Source: Wuchereria bancrofti
Lineage: Eukaryota > Nematoda > Chromadorea > Rhabditida > Onchocercidae
DNA length: 64,000 nucleotides
Assembly (NCBI GenBank): GCA_005281725.1
Contig: SSBO01000003.1
Span: forward strand, 1,449,396 to 1,513,395
Direction: 5' to 3'
This document shows, piece after piece, positions 12,948 through 26,801 of this stretch. A program made the translations under genes and the position numbers. Below the pieces are notes generated by a model. The model did no database searches. It saw only the letters and a list, made by a program, of their open reading frames with translations, and was not told the origin of the DNA. The stretch's first letter is position 1. Each line of letters starts with the position of its first letter.

Positions 12948-15257
12948 TTTGCATATTTTCCAATAGCTCTGTACATTATTCTCTAACATTCAATTTATTG
13001 TGATCAAAAAATTATTGCAATCCAAAATTTTTATTTTTGATGATTGGATAATAATAATAATAAACAATTTTAATGAAATTGATTCGTTGTGAAAAATCAT
13101 TAAGTATGTTTAAAATTTTAGCTTGCTTAATTCTTTTCACATCATCCATAATCATTTAAACAAATAAAAACTATCACAGATAATGTATTATCAAATCATA
13201 AAGAAAAAATTTCCTCAAATGTTTTAATTTTCTTGAGCATAAAAGTTTTATTTTAAATGAAAGAAATACATCGAAAAATTCCTCAGTCACGAATTATTAT
13301 CAAAAATAATGTATCAGTTTGAAATATGAATGCTATCGTTGAATTGCGACATTTTGAAAATGACAGCGAAATATCAAACTATGGGATTTAAATTAATATT
13401 AAACTTTATTTGGGATAGTTGTTTGGAGAGATGAGAAGTTGAAGAAATAGTTGTTTTAAAAAAGGACATTTGAACGATTATATAAATATTAAGTTTTGTT
13501 TTTTCTGATAATATATCCGATAAGATAATGTTCGGCCCAATAATCCATCTGATATTATTTTTTCTAGTTAAATTAGCCTTAATTAATTTCAAACATTAAT
13601 TCTGCTACATTAGTGTTATTATGATATCCCAGAGTCTATCTTTTTCGAGAAGTTAAGTTAGAAAATGGAATTAAATTTGAGTTCTAAACTTTCAAACTAA
13701 GTTTATTTTGGACATAAATACTGTCAATGATTAATGGTAAACAAATTCGGTATAGCATTGCTTGGATAACGATAAAATCAACACAAATTGGTGTAATCAA
13801 AAATAGCAAACCATCCATTTTCAGAAAACTAAGCTTTCCTCATCTCTCAAATATCAGCGAAAATAATTATTGTACTAATTAAAATTTGAGTTGGAATTGA
13901 ATTCATGATGGGTCAATTTTGGAATCTAAAATAAAATATAATTCAAAAAGCTTGAGAAGATGGAAATAATGAATTACACAATTTATTGACTGTAATTAAC
14001 TCTTTTCAAATGTCACATGTCCATAATGCAATGTAATCAATTAATTAATTTTTATTCGCATTGATATTTCATTCCTGTTGGCAAAAAATATTGCGAAAAG
14101 ACGAAATTTAATATTTTGAAGGCAATTTACATGTTAAAAATAAATGAAGTATTATAATAAAAGAAGCAAATCATCTGAAAAAAAGCTCTTAAAGTAGTCG
14201 CAAGTTTTGAATCATTTTTTTTTGCTATTGTTTTTGAAATTGAAGTAAATTTTCATGCTCTAAGTAAATTGTTTTGAATAACCTTCTGGCATTTTCAAGA
14301 TTTCAAGTAATTAGGCACAGTTAAAACAAGGCGTAAAAACAACAATAACAAAAACAAATAACGATATTATCACCTTAAATATATTTTTAATTTATACATA
14401 CATATATTTTTAATTGTCATCAAAAATAATCTTGACGTTATTTTTTAATATGACGGAAAATTTTGGAATTTGTAAAAATTTTATCGTTTCTTGCAACTCA
14501 ATTCAAAGATAATTATTGTTTTCTGATTGAAAGTTTATTTTGATAAGAAGTAAACAGATAAACAGTTAGATCGATAGTATCAGTAGCAGATACAACGATG
14601 GAAGGATTTATTTTAAACATTCAAAATCGATTTTTTTAATTCCCACAAAATGTAAATTACAGTATTTTTAAAAAATACTTTGACAGGTGAAAGAAAGTGC
14701 AATTTATTAATGAGCAACCTGTTCCATGCAGATGACATAAAGGACACTTATTGACCTTTTCATGATACTGTATTTTATAACTCACTTGCTGAATAATAAC
14801 TTTCCACTTTTCACTTCTCTAATATGTTTTTTAATTATATACTAAAGTTCGATGCTTTTCACGTCAACATAAAATGACTTTAATTTATTTTTTTTTTTTC
14901 ATTTGAGTCAACGCTAAGTCTTAGCTCTTTCTGCCGATTATTCAAAAAATTTAAAGTGTCACCTTGTTTGCTTCATTAAACAAACAAAAAGCATTTTTTC
15001 AATGACCAAATCACTTCTTTTTATCAATTCAATTTATTACGACACATTTTTGATAGTAACTTCTCCACTTCAGTGTTATATCTATGTTCTTTATTTGTTT
15101 TCTGGATTAAATACTTAAAGTCAATCAAAACTTATTTGAAGATATTTTACTTTAAAAAATCATTTTTTATCTTTTTAATAAATGATAATATGTATCAGAG
15201 AAATGCGGAAATTTTTCTGGGAACAGATGAAAGATAAAGTTGTTAGGAACGACTGAA
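12948..15257. other. Intergenic region, WDR31 to TMEM144
   Basis: This holds the 3' trailer of the WDR31 homologue and the promoter of the next gene. Only AT-rich sequence, homopolymer runs and a short AATAAT repeat (13051-13063) were seen. No supported gene, RNA or mobile element. Confidence 0.6.
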
Positions 15258-18200
15258 ATGGAAACAACTAAAAAACCAGTTTTAATTGGCACAATTAATA
15301 TCGTTAATGAGGATAATGATAATGATGTGAATGATCAAGTGAAAGACCTTTCCGATGGACGAGTAATACTATTTGTAATACTATTCAGTTAGTGATAGAA
15401 ATGATGTATCATTTATCAATGCTTGTAAATTTTTTGTCTTATCATTTTTATTCATTGAATTCTTGAAGCTTTAAGTGATAATTTACGGACATATCTGAAA
15501 ACAAAATTAACTTCCTCAAAAATGTTGAAGAAAAAAATGTAATTTTTCTATTGTTTAGGTTTTGATTTTTCAACTTTTAAGTTGCCGATATGTTCAATAT
15601 GTACTTTTTAGAGGAGACGTACTTTTTAGAGAAGACGTAAGAGACGTAGCAAAAAGAATGGATTCTATTTGGAAAGGATACTTGAGAGATTGAAAGTTAG
15701 ATTAGATTATGTCAGAAATCAATCTTTCCTTTTAACTAATTTTTTTTTAAATAAATTTTGATCTTTCCATAATTTTGCTCAGCAGAAAGAATATTTATGA
15801 ACCGTGAATAAAATAATACCGAAAGCAATACAAAGAAAATTAAAAGTTTTTACTTTCACTTTAAAGAACGGAAAAATGAATGAAACAGTAATCGGATTCC
15901 TATCATGCATCATATCATGTATCGCTTTTGGTTTTATGTTTGTACCATTGCGTAAATTCGACAGCAAAGATGGTAATTTGTTTTTCTACCTTGAATACAA
16001 CTTTTAATTTATATATTTTATAGTTCTTTAATAAATCTATAAGTGATATTTTAATATTATCAGAGATATTTTCTTCGTTTTTTTTTTTTAAACTCTAAAA
16101 TTACAGGATTATATGTGCAATGGGTACAATGCGCCGTTGTATTCGTCCTCGGTTTTGTAATTAATATTGTGAGAGGCTTTCCGGCCTTCAATCCGATTGC
16201 TATGGTTGGTGGTTTCCTGTTTGCAACAGGTAAATAATTTTTCATTTTCATAATTATTGCAAGAATTGACAATTGCTTTGCTTTTCAAATGATAGAAAAT
16301 AATCGGTTTGCATAGAATTCTTATCAGAAATTTGTTTGTTGATTATTGGTAATATTTGAAGAAAGTAATAAGGGTTAGAAGTTTGAAATGAAAGGATCTT
16401 CTTTTTGATATTTTAAATTTTCAAATAATTTGTTTTTACTATCAAAGTTTATTTTTAGGTAATATAGCATCAGTTCCGATCATTAATCATCTTGGCATCG
16501 GTGTTGCTATGTTGGTTTGGGGTTCCATACAGGTGTGAATTTCTGTACAGGTAAAAAGAGAAGATTAATGCTGAACAGATTTATTTTTATATCAAAAAAA
16601 AAAAAAAAAAAACTATTAGCTTTCCTAATATCAGGTATTAGTTGGCTGGGGAGTAGCACGATTCGGTTTCTTTGGTACACGACCGCAATTAGTTTATAAT
16701 AATGTAATGAACATCGTTGGATTACTCTTCGTTTTGTTCAGGTATCGCTTATTTAGATAAACAGTGAATAAACTGTTTCAGTAATAATTTAACCTTTCTA
16801 ATGTTAATCACAAATTTTCAACAAAATAACAAAAGAGATAAATCTTTTCAAATTATCAAACAAGCAGAATTCACATTAATGAATCCAATAATAAATCAGA
16901 AAAAGTTTATATCTAGATGTAAATCAGGAAAAGTTTAAAAATTTTCAAAAACATAATTGCATATGGTGATGAAATATTGATGCAAATTATAGTGGTCTCA
17001 TGTTTATTTTCGTGAAACACAAGAATCAAGATGAATATCCTGTCACAAGAGATGACACAATTTCGATGCAGCAAATAGGAGACAATTCCGCAGCGCAAAT
17101 CAATAATGCTCATAAGCTAACATCTCATATAACAAAGAAAAAATTTGGGTAAATTTCAATGTAATCATAGTAAAATTAAGATTATTGCTATCAATTCATC
17201 ATTATCTTTATTTATTATTTTCATTCTATTCTCTACTCTTTAATTCATTAGCACTTCTCTTTAATGTTATTTTTTATTGTTTACAGGTAATAATCATTTT
17301 TCATTTCTGTCATACTTTATACAATCACATCAATTTGACAATATGATTGACTGCTAATAATATCACAACAAATGAATTGTGTCACATGTCGATGACAAAC
17401 TTAATTTTTGTGAATTTTATGATATGCAAGATTGCATTATCCTTAGTTTGTCATGATCATTTCTAGCAATTGTCATGCATAAATTTACAGATGTCTCGGG
17501 CTATCTGCACTTTTGGGAGTTCTTCATGGTTTAATGATGACTCCAATTGCATATATTCAAGATAATGACTTAAATGCATCATCCGATGGTATTTTATTCT
17601 ATCTATTTTCATCAATTCCAAAGTATTTGGTGATTAAGGAAGGCTAAAATTCAATTTAGTTTTCTTAATTTTAGTCTTGGACTATGTTTTCCCACATTTC
17701 TGTGCAATATTTTTCTCCTCAACTGTATATTTCATTGCTTATTGTATATGGATGCGGGATCGGATACATGCTCCAGCAGAATTGGTAATCTTTTGTTAGA
17801 TTTTAGCTCGTTGATCAGTTAAGTTTACATTTTCCACTGAAGGAATGAAGAGTATCCAATTAAAAAAATTGCTCAAATCATGAATAACTAACTGTCCAAG
17901 GAATGATAAAAATAATTTTAAAATTAAAGCACACATTCCAATTACTTTCTTCTTCTTCACTTTCGTCCTAGTCTCCTGTTTTACTACATTGATGGAAGGA
18001 AAGAAGTGGAAAATATTGAAAAAATTCTCGAATATTTAGATTTTACCCTCAGCTACTTATGGAATATTATGGTGTACTGGAATGACACTTTGGTTTGTCT
18101 CAAATCATTTGTTATCGCAAACTGTTAGCTTCCCAATTACTACGCGAGTTTGTTTCATTTTATTTCATGCGATATCATAAAATGCACAAGTATGATTATT

Positions 18201-18520
18201 AGAACATAGAACTACTACTAATCAGTCATATATTTCAGTTACCATCAACAATTGGAGTTCTAGCTGATGTGGTGTTTTTTAAGGATATCAAGGTGAGCTA
18301 GTCCCTTGGAAGTTTCAGCAGAATTTGATATGATTGAAAATGTTTTCAAACTGATTAAAATTAGGTATAGGATTAAAGAGAGAGTGAAATTATCCATAAC
18401 CATTACATTTTCCAGGGCAAGAAAAATTTGACGATCGCATTTTCGGCGGTTACCATTGGTTTGATTGGTGTACTACTAATTGCATTTTCAAATCAGCGCA
18501 GTATAAATTTTGAAAAGTGA
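15258..18520 (+). CDS. TMEM144-family multi-pass membrane protein
   Basis: Eleven exons: 15258-15362, 15867-15972, 16107-16229, 16459-16532, 16635-16741, 16993-17148, 17491-17588, 17675-17784, 18040-18147, 18239-18292, 18416-18520, giving 381 residues. About ten hydrophobic segments are present. Diagnostic stretches include VNIVRGFPAFNPIAMVGG-type sequence in exon 3, WGSIQVLVGWGVARFGFFG across exons 4-5, and FVSNHLLSQTVSFPITTR in exon 9, all characteristic of TMEM144, a drug/metabolite-transporter-like family. A polar loop (NQDEYPVTRDDT...) lies in exon 6, probably cytoplasmic. The family was proposed to transport carbohydrates; substrate is unknown. Exon 1 (acidic, Asn/Asp-rich) and the exon 2 acceptor at 15866 are the least certain parts. 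Translation could instead begin at the MNET methionine in exon 2. An upstream TTTTCTGGGAACAG acceptor-like site precedes the exon 1 ATG. Confidence 0.88.
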
Positions 18521-20028
18521 AAAACATTAAAAGCGTAAAACCTTATGCAAATGAGAATATATTTGACCATCGCGCGAAAAATAGCTGGATAAAGAAACTG
18601 ACTTCTCTCAAAATTCATGGATGAAATATTATGGTTGTCATTTCGTGTGCTTCAAAATTCCGTTACAAACTTTGAAAACGCTAAACCAATTAGATAACAT
18701 AACCAGAAAAATCTCCCAAAAATTTCCAGGAAGCTTATCATGAACAAAATTACTTATCGTATTTCACCTAGCTAAATCACTTGCTTGTTTCAAATGATAT
18801 CAATATCGAACCGAGAAAGACGAAAGAATCTAAAAACCCACACAGCTTTGATAAGAATTTCTTATTCGATTTAGCATTTCTTCGAGAGCCTGGAGCAGAA
18901 TATATTTCTTCGAGAGCTGAAGCAGAATGTAGAAGGAAAGATTAGTATCTCTTCCAGATATGTATTAGATAAACACTCACGAAGCAAGTATATAATAGTT
19001 ATTCTGAAAAACAAAGCAGAAATATGTCAAACCAGAAATATTAGCTGATTCACTGAAACTTCCCGTTCCCTAGTTGCTCCTGATAAATATAGAATGTACT
19101 GCCTTTGAACAATAGCAAAGTCACAGAAATATTAGTCATATGTATACTTGGAGTGAGGGAAACAGAAAAACAGAAAAAATGCACAACAAAAATATTATCC
19201 TTTCAAATGTGACCAAGAGATCAGAATTCTAACTTTTCTGGTGTTATTTGCTACTTTCATTAAATCATTGAATGCGTAAATTATAAATAAAATGTGGAAG
19301 AATCACGCAAATTTTTTAAATAATGTGAAGAAGACTAGATCTATTTCTCAAGGAACAGAACTGTTTTGATTGAGAGGGCATTTTCCACCCATGCTTTTTA
19401 AAGTATCGGGATCTCGTATTTTGAAAATTAAGGCAATCAATCATTCCCTCCTTGTCTTCTCCACAATTTACTAACGCTTCAAATAGTTAAAGCATAGGAA
19501 TGTGCTACGACAAACCTTATTGTAGCTTGACATATGAAAAAACTAATTTAAACAATAAGATTAAGGATACAATGTGACAAACTCAATTATGAGATCAATC
19601 ATTTAATGCTAGCAAATGATAAAGAGGTTCCGTGATATAATGGATAATCAGATCTAGGAAGATTTTTTAATAATCTAAATAACTGTAATTCACAAGTGAT
19701 TTTTTGAATAAAGCTCAATTAAATTGTTAGCAAACAATTTCACTCTGAAAAACTCAGGATCTTTTAATGCTCGTAATTCTATTATTATAAAATCAACCGG
19801 ACTACAAAATTCAACAAAATAACAAATATGTTTCTAGTTCGCAATCGAAAAAAATGTTAACTAGTGCAAAAATTGTGCACCTAATACTAAAAGTTGTCAA
19901 CAAATGGTTTGCGTATTTGAACATTTACTATTGGCATATTTTATTCATAGCTTAAAGGGCTGTAAAAAAGGAACAGTGTTTCTATCAATTGGAAAACATG
20001 AAGGAACTATTGTGAACCAATCATTATA
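18521..20028. other. Intergenic region between convergent genes
   Basis: This lies between the stop codons of the TMEM144-like gene (+) and CDK11 (-), so it should hold both 3' trailers. Apart from a ~27-base imperfect tandem duplication (about 18876-18929, each copy containing TTTCTTCGAGAGC), nothing recognisable was seen. Confidence 0.6.
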
Positions 20029-23000
20029 TTATTTGCTGAACTTTGGAGCTACATCAAATTTTAACGCGAAGCTTGTTGGTGCTTCTTTTTTCGGCTCTAC
20101 TTTCAATTCTTTATATAACTTTGCATTTTGTATCTGAAAATCAGTTGGAAATTTATATACATTTACTTAAAAAAGTGCTGTTTCATCATTATTCCAAAAT
20201 GTAGTAATATATAAATTTAGACAATAAAGCAAATGTAATAGCATTTTGCAAAGAAATCTCTTAAAAAAAACAGCACTAACTTCTTTAGATGAAGAAGGTT
20301 TTGTAATTGGCGTCTTCACAACCGATTTACCCAATTCACTTTTTGCTGGCCACGTTGGAAACATTTCTGGAGGTGTAGGTGGCGGATAACGCTCAAACCA
20401 ATCATGAGCCAAAGCTTCATGAGCAGAAATTCGTTTAGCTGGATTATAAGTTAGTAATCTGAAGTAAAAAACCTTTAAAATGATTCTTCATTTTGTACTA
20501 AATTTCAGAATATTACCCAGAGGATCTAAAAAAAGCAACAGCGATTTAAATGTTGAGAAAACATACTCTTTAATAAATTCTAATCCTCTTTCATCAATCA
20601 GACTTGTCGGAAATTTCTTCTCCAATTCTCCTGCATCATGATGCTCAAAAGTAGTTTTCCTTGGTCCTGGCAGATTGCTATAACCAGGCCAGATATTATC
20701 ATCCGGAGTTCCCAGATCCTGAATTTTGTGTTAGATGATTATTTCTTGACAGTAAACAGCATAGTAGCCATTTTATTCCAGCACTCCACTTCATAATCAA
20801 TCTCTATAAGCTCAATCTTCTTCGCAATATATTTCACTACTAAAAGTAACAGAATGTTAAATTTCGTTGAATTAACAGTATGTTGAATAACAAAAACAAA
20901 AAAAAAATAATATGTTGAATTTCCATCATCAGATCTCAACATTTCAAAACGAAATAGCAAGAAGTCTGATTCGGGTGTGCGTTAATTGAAGGAATGTGAC
21001 GAAGTGCTAGTCATGGGGAAGATACTTATCAAAATAGCGATAAAAACACGACGGACTGTCGGAAACTATTCAAATCAAATAACCAAGGGCTTTTACCTTA
21101 AGATGAAAGTGTGTGAAGGAAAGACACATTTATGTATAGAACAAATTTGATGGCTAGCTCGTATCATACCACATTACCTAGCAAAGACATATGTAAAAAC
21201 CAACTTACAGTAAAGATTTTGTTGATCTGATCCATTTCACCTTTTCCAGGAAACAATGGCTTTAATTTAATAAATTCAGCAAAAATACAACCGCAAGACC
21301 ACATATCGACAGCTGTTGAATACTCCTGCAAATAATTCACTAAACAAACGATGCAACCTGCTGATAGGAAAGATCGATCAGAAAAGGGAATGCAACTTGC
21401 TAAGCAAAAAATGGATTAGAAGAGATTTACCTTAACACCCAAGAGTAATTCAGGAGCTCTATACCATAGTGTAACAACAATAGGTGTGTATGGTTTCAGA
21501 GGATCTCCAAATTCTCGTGATAAGCCAAAATCGCCAATCTAAAATTAACAACGATACAACTAACAACAAAAGCGAGATTTTGAAATTTCGAACAGAAATT
21601 TAAAACTTTATGAGAACATAGTGCAAGGATGAACATCCTGAAGGAATACCTTTAAAATTCCTTTATGTGACAAAAGAAGGTTTGATGTTTTTAAATCTCG
21701 ATGCAAAATCCACTCATCATGCATGTGGGCCACTCCAGAAAGCAGCTGATGAAGTAAAGTTTTCACTTCTCCTACAAAATTCAAATATGGAATGAGTACT
21801 GGGATGTAAAAAAGACAAAATAATTGCTCCGAAAAGTATGCGGACTGCTCAGAACAGTTATCATTTGATACGATTAAAAATCAAATGAATTAAAAACTGC
21901 ACTAACAAAAGTGACGTGTAGTTAATTACTTATTAAGTATGGTTAATCCAGATCTACTTGACGGAAAATGCTTTTTAAATCATTCATTGTCTACTATTGT
22001 CTACTGATTCCTCAAATTTCGAAAAAAAAAATAGAAATGATGCTTTCAAGAAACTTACCCGTCCTGAAACGCTTTCCACGCGAGTGCATAGTGTCCATGA
22101 GGCTTTTCATATCATGTTCAACATATTCCATGACCAAATAAATTTTATCCATATTCGAACCAATTACTATTTCCTGTAACAACAAAAATATGACGAATTT
22201 GAAATCACACATCTGTACAGAAAGTTTAAAAGGTTAATACTAAGATTAACTTACTCGAACATTAACAATATTTGGATGATTGCCCGCTTTCAGAAGCATA
22301 TTAATTTCACGAAGCGATGTGATTGGGAAGCCTTCCTTTTCTTTTTCCATCTTTAAACGTTTTAGTGCAACTATTTCATCTAAACATGAAGTATGAAAAA
22401 AAATTATAGGTTGAAAAAAATTTGTGCAATAAGGAATCTGGAAATCGAAAATATAAAACTACCAAGAAATATTAGTTTCAGAACGACCTGTTTTTTTCTC
22501 CTTAGCACGATAAACAACACCAAAAGTTCCCTCCTCAATGCGATTCAAACATTCAAATTCAGCAACGTTCCGACACCCACTAATACCAGGATAATAAACG
22601 GGCAGCTTAGCTATTAGTCTCCTTTGTTGTTCGTCTTCAAGTCTAAAATATAACATATTGAACTATCAGTTTTTCAAGAATGGAAAAATATGAAAAAATG
22701 TATTGTGCAAATTGTTTAAATGCATAGAACGCGTTACCTAGCTCGTGTTTCAGGAGATAAACTAGCCATTCGTTCCTCATCAAGATCGAGCAAATCTATG
22801 CTATCCTCATCCAAGTCGCGCAAAATTACATCACTTTCCACATCTAAACCAGTTGTTTCTAAAAAGCATGTTTGCTAACATTGTGCTATTTTTTTTATAT
22901 AATGAATAATATTTTTATGCTAAGCACACAAACTAAAATACCTGAAGCACTATCCACAACCATTTCTGTCTTGTCTTTCGCACCAGAAAGTTTGGTTTCA

Positions 23001-25638
23001 TTTTTTTCTTCCTGTTCATCTTCTGGATCACTATCAAACTTCGAGTACTTTGATGGACCCACCGGCGTAGCTAAAGAATAAAAGTGAAACTCAAATAATA
23101 TTTTGCGTTCCAATATAAAACAAAGCAAAAAATTTGATTCAGTTAGAAAAATTGAATTTCCAAACTGAAAAAAACCTTTTTGAGAAATCGATGATTGTTC
23201 TTCGTGCATTTCATCTGAGCTAATCGCTTGATCAAACTTATTATTGTGTGCTTCAGCATGCACATTAGGTACTGTTTTTTCCAATGTTTTTCCCTCATTA
23301 TCACTGGCGCTTGTTATCTCTAAATAATAATCTGATATTACAGTGAGACGTTCAAACTCTGCAAATTCTAACAGATTTGAAACTTCAAAATCTGAAACGT
23401 TCCAGAAAACACGAACCCATTCCGGTGCCATCAGCTTTTTCTATATGCAGTTTTTTTAATGGTAATTCTGCTTCTAGAGTGACACCACCTCGTTTAGGAC
23501 TTGAGTTAGCTTCACGTTTACGTGGAGATCGGCTGAAAATGACATATGCAATCATAAAATACGTTTGACAGTTCCCATTTAAGAGAAGACATTGGTAAGC
23601 ACAATAAGAAATATAAAGAACCATTCCATAAAGCTGCAACTTAAATACTAGTTAGTATACTAAATGAACATTTGAACAAATCGTCGTGACCTTTTGTCAT
23701 TCATCAACGAACTGTTTTTTATCTACTAATCCTTTTATTCCATGCTTCCTTATACAAAACACTTAGAAAATTCAAACCGGCATTTTTTAGGGGTAGTCGA
23801 GTTTCGCTCCGACTGTAAGAACTTGTAATTATAATTATCAAAAAGAAATGAAGAGAAGAATAAAAAGACCTTTTGTTTGCATCTTTTGCATGAAAATCAT
23901 TTCGCGATCGTTCTATTTTGGATTCACTGTGATTTTCACGTTCTTTGTAAGACATTCTCATGGATGAAGGTTTCTGTATCGATTTTGAGTCAGGTAAAAC
24001 TACACGTCCAGCAAGCCGTGATTCATGTTCTCGCGGCTGTTGGTGTTTGCCAGAGATGTGACGTTTATGAGACTGAAACAGTGAATTAGAAGAATGTATA
24101 CCTCGAGTATAACATAAACAGTCGATCATAAAAACAAGATTACCTCACGAGAATCATAATCTCTGCTGGCATAATCTCCATGCGCATGCTTATCATGTTT
24201 CCGTTCCTTGTGCCAATGTTTTTCATCTCTTGTTTTTTCCTGCTTCCTAATTTTATCACCGGATACTCCACGTTCTCGTTCCCTATATTCATGAGGACGG
24301 GCGGAATGACTGCGTTGTTTTACAATCTGTGAAGGAGATATAAACAAGGAAAAAAATACAAGAAAAATAATATGCAGTAGAAAAATAAATTATAATGTAG
24401 ATTATAGCCCCAAAAAAATGAATAATAAATTCAATACTTAGTTCAGATGAAGAGCATTTATTAACTATTATGCAACATGAGTTGCTTACCAATTATAATA
24501 GATTCTTTAAAAAAAACAATAATAGATTCTCTAAAAAAGAACCTAGTGTTCACCAACGCAAAAAAAGAAAATAAGATAGAAAATGCACAGATTATTTAGG
24601 GAATAAGGAGTGGTAAATGGCAAAGAAAGCAAATAATACCAGTTTTAAGAGTGCGATTAGCAAATTCAAGCAAAAACTGAAGACTATTGTATATTGTGCA
24701 ACATTTACTATCACATACGCTGCAACGTACCGATTCTTTGGGCTGAATGGAAAACATTTCTTCATCATCACTTGAGCCATTTACATTAGACATTAGTTTG
24801 GATGGCTTTTTCGTTTTAGGAGATACTGAATGTATTTTTGATTTCAATTTCTTATCGACATTGGTGATTGTAACGGAAACCGATGATGTACTACCACGCT
24901 CTACTTCGATGACTTCACGCTTCAACACTGAAGAACTGTTTAGCACACTACGCCTTTCCAATAGCTTTTGGCGTAATCGAGCTTCTTCGCCTTCTGGAAG
25001 AGAATTCAAAGAAGGCAGTTTCTACAAATGAAGTTTCTAGACAGGTTTCAGCAGGTTTCAGTGGATAAATCATATATTACGAAGACATATTACACTGCAT
25101 AATATATACTACTACGTAATACATGCCAGTTTAGCAGTGAGTTTTAACATGATCTCATAGGAATAAACAGAAATGAATAGCAAAATTTTGCTTTAATAAA
25201 CTGATGATGGTAAACTAACCAACATCGCTCGATGAGCTTGATGAATGTTCCTGACGTCTTTTTTCTACTTCTATATTACGATCATTTGCATCCAAATTAT
25301 TACAAGAAGCAGGTTGTCGCTCAAGAGAAGTGCTACCTTCTAAAAATAAATGTAACATTGAACACTATTCAATGCAATGTTTATATCATTTATCTCTAGA
25401 CTACAATCCCTGTCGCCTCCGAACTTCACAAAAAAAACTTCACAGAGAGAAGTGACATTTCATGAGGTACAATGCGCTGGATTATGGTTCGTACAACCGA
25501 ACAGCAAAACAACAGCAACCTGAACTCCATTTGCATATGTATATAAAGTGACTAACCTGAGCTCTTCCTATCATCATCGATAACACCTTCCTCTCTGTCA
25601 GTGTCTGTATATTGTCCATCGTCTGATGGTGAATTCAT
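20029..25638 (-). CDS. cdk-11: Cyclin-dependent kinase 11 (PITSLRE kinase)
   Basis: Eighteen exons (transcript order): 25557-25638, 25224-25339, 24731-25021, 24144-24326, 23870-24072, 23417-23532, 23176-23319, 22942-23070, 22738-22858, 22488-22642, 22255-22379, 22059-22173, 21650-21771, 21431-21538, 21209-21325, 20567-20718, 20281-20458, 20029-20133; 853 residues. The N-terminal half is disordered and rich in Ser, Arg, Lys, Glu and His, like CDK11-p110. The kinase domain spans about 490-790: EEGTFG glycine loop (~498-503), catalytic Lys ~520, PITSLRE helix 532-538, HRDLKTSN (617-624), DFG (637-639), and [26 protein letters not shown] follows the domain and the tail ends ...SFALKF plus eight residues, close to the vertebrate SLKF end. 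CDK11 with cyclin L acts in transcription, splicing (SF3B1 phosphorylation) and mitosis. The donor at 23416 is weak; an alternative GT a few codons downstream also keeps frame. Confidence 0.95.
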
Positions 25639-25656
25639 TTCTCCCTGAAATTGCGT
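25639..25656 (-). promoter_or_regulatory. Splice acceptor 6 nt before the CDK11 start
   Basis: On the minus strand the sequence reads ACGCAATTTCAG, then GGAGAA, then ATG. An acceptor this close to the start, with no clear upstream exon, is typical of SL1 trans-splicing in nematodes. A conventional 5'UTR intron cannot be excluded. Confidence 0.5.
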
Positions 25657-26770
25657 AAATTACGTAACCGATAATTTTGAGATTCAGCCAGTGCGAATGT
25701 TCCACTGCTTGACATTAACCATTGACTTGAAATCTCTGTTGAAATATTTAAAGCATGACTTGTAACAATAACCTTTTGTAACAACTTTCCCTAGACTACC
25801 TCTTTCAACCAACCCTTCCAAATACCGAAAACCCCGCGAAGTCTTAGAGAACAACAGTCCCTTCTCCCACATCCAGAAAATGAAATGAAGAAACCACGAT
25901 GCGTAACTTTGACTGTACCGCGACGAAAATATTATTGGTTGCCTTTTCCCTAGATTATACAATTCGTCTACTCCAACACTAAGTCTTAATTAATACGTTC
26001 TTAATGACATTCATGGTGAATCTATTTTGTTTCATTTTAACAAATGTTATACTCTGATACATTGTGGACAAATAAATTGCTAGCAAATTGCTACCGCTTA
26101 ATACACATTTATTGGTGAAAAATAAAGATGCAAAGAGTAGATCAGATCTCATCTGATATGAAAGCATAGTTTTAACTCAACTCAGTACTCATCATTTAGC
26201 ACTGTTTTGCTTGGTATGCATATTTTACTCATGTACGACACTTTCTTTTAAGATAAAAAGTGTTACATTATAGAAGTGTTATAACATTAGCAGAAAAACC
26301 TTCTGTCTTGAGAAAAAGAAAACTACTTCCAATCTTTTAAAATGAAATTAAAACCAATGATATCATAATGTTCGATGTAGGGGAGTCTTCAGGCTTATTT
26401 CGGTTTTCAAAGTGACCGAATATTATGGTGCAGTATTGGTCATTGTCGCTCAACGAAACGCCTGCTGGAGTTTGTTGTCATGGTTTTGCAATTCAGCCTT
26501 GGGAGGGTTGATCGTAGTGCGTTTGTGCGAGGTGAGAGGGAGAGGAGGGGGAGGGGAAGGTGTGATTATAGTAGAAGTTACCTTCTATATGGGAGTATGA
26601 GTTGACAACATCGTGTTGACAAGCTTGAACCAGTCTTAACGAATGGCTTTGTTAACATCAATTTCGCCTACAACTAATAATAGTTCATTTTCTAAATTAC
26701 TGTTAGTGAGTATTCAGTGCGTATATCATTTGATTCTCCTACTATGTTACTATTTTGTGTCATATATTTT
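25657..26770. promoter_or_regulatory. Shared upstream region of divergent CDK11 and TDP-43 genes
   Basis: The 1.1 kb between the two start codons should hold both promoters. It contains a G/A-rich tract at about 26528-26562 (runs of 3, 5 and 4 G separated by A or AG), unusual in this AT-rich window. A 92-codon open frame (25684-25962, minus) sits directly upstream of CDK11, has no recognisable similarity and no splice link to it. No defined core element was identified. Confidence 0.5.
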
Positions 26771-26781
26771 GCTTTTCTCAG
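26771..26781 (+). promoter_or_regulatory. Acceptor-like site upstream of the TDP-43 start
   Basis: GCTTTTCTCAG ends 20 bases before the ATG at 26802. It has a good pyrimidine tract and is a likely trans-splice or 5'UTR-intron acceptor. Confidence 0.45.
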
Positions 26782-26801
26782 GGTCTTGAGAATTGATTAA
26801 C

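Noticed and set aside
19904..20137. 77-codon plus-strand frame
   Set aside because: It is the antisense shadow of the last CDK11 exon.
22895..23431. 178-codon continuous minus-strand frame
   Set aside because: It reads through introns between CDK11 exons; the spliced phases give a consistent protein instead.
25684..25962. 92-codon minus-strand open frame directly upstream of CDK11
   Set aside because: No donor links it to CDK11, no similarity recognised; likely promoter DNA with chance openness.
26412..26600. 62-codon plus-strand frame covering the G-rich tract
   Set aside because: Lacks an ATG at its start, and the low-complexity Gly/Arg part is just the G-rich repeat translated.
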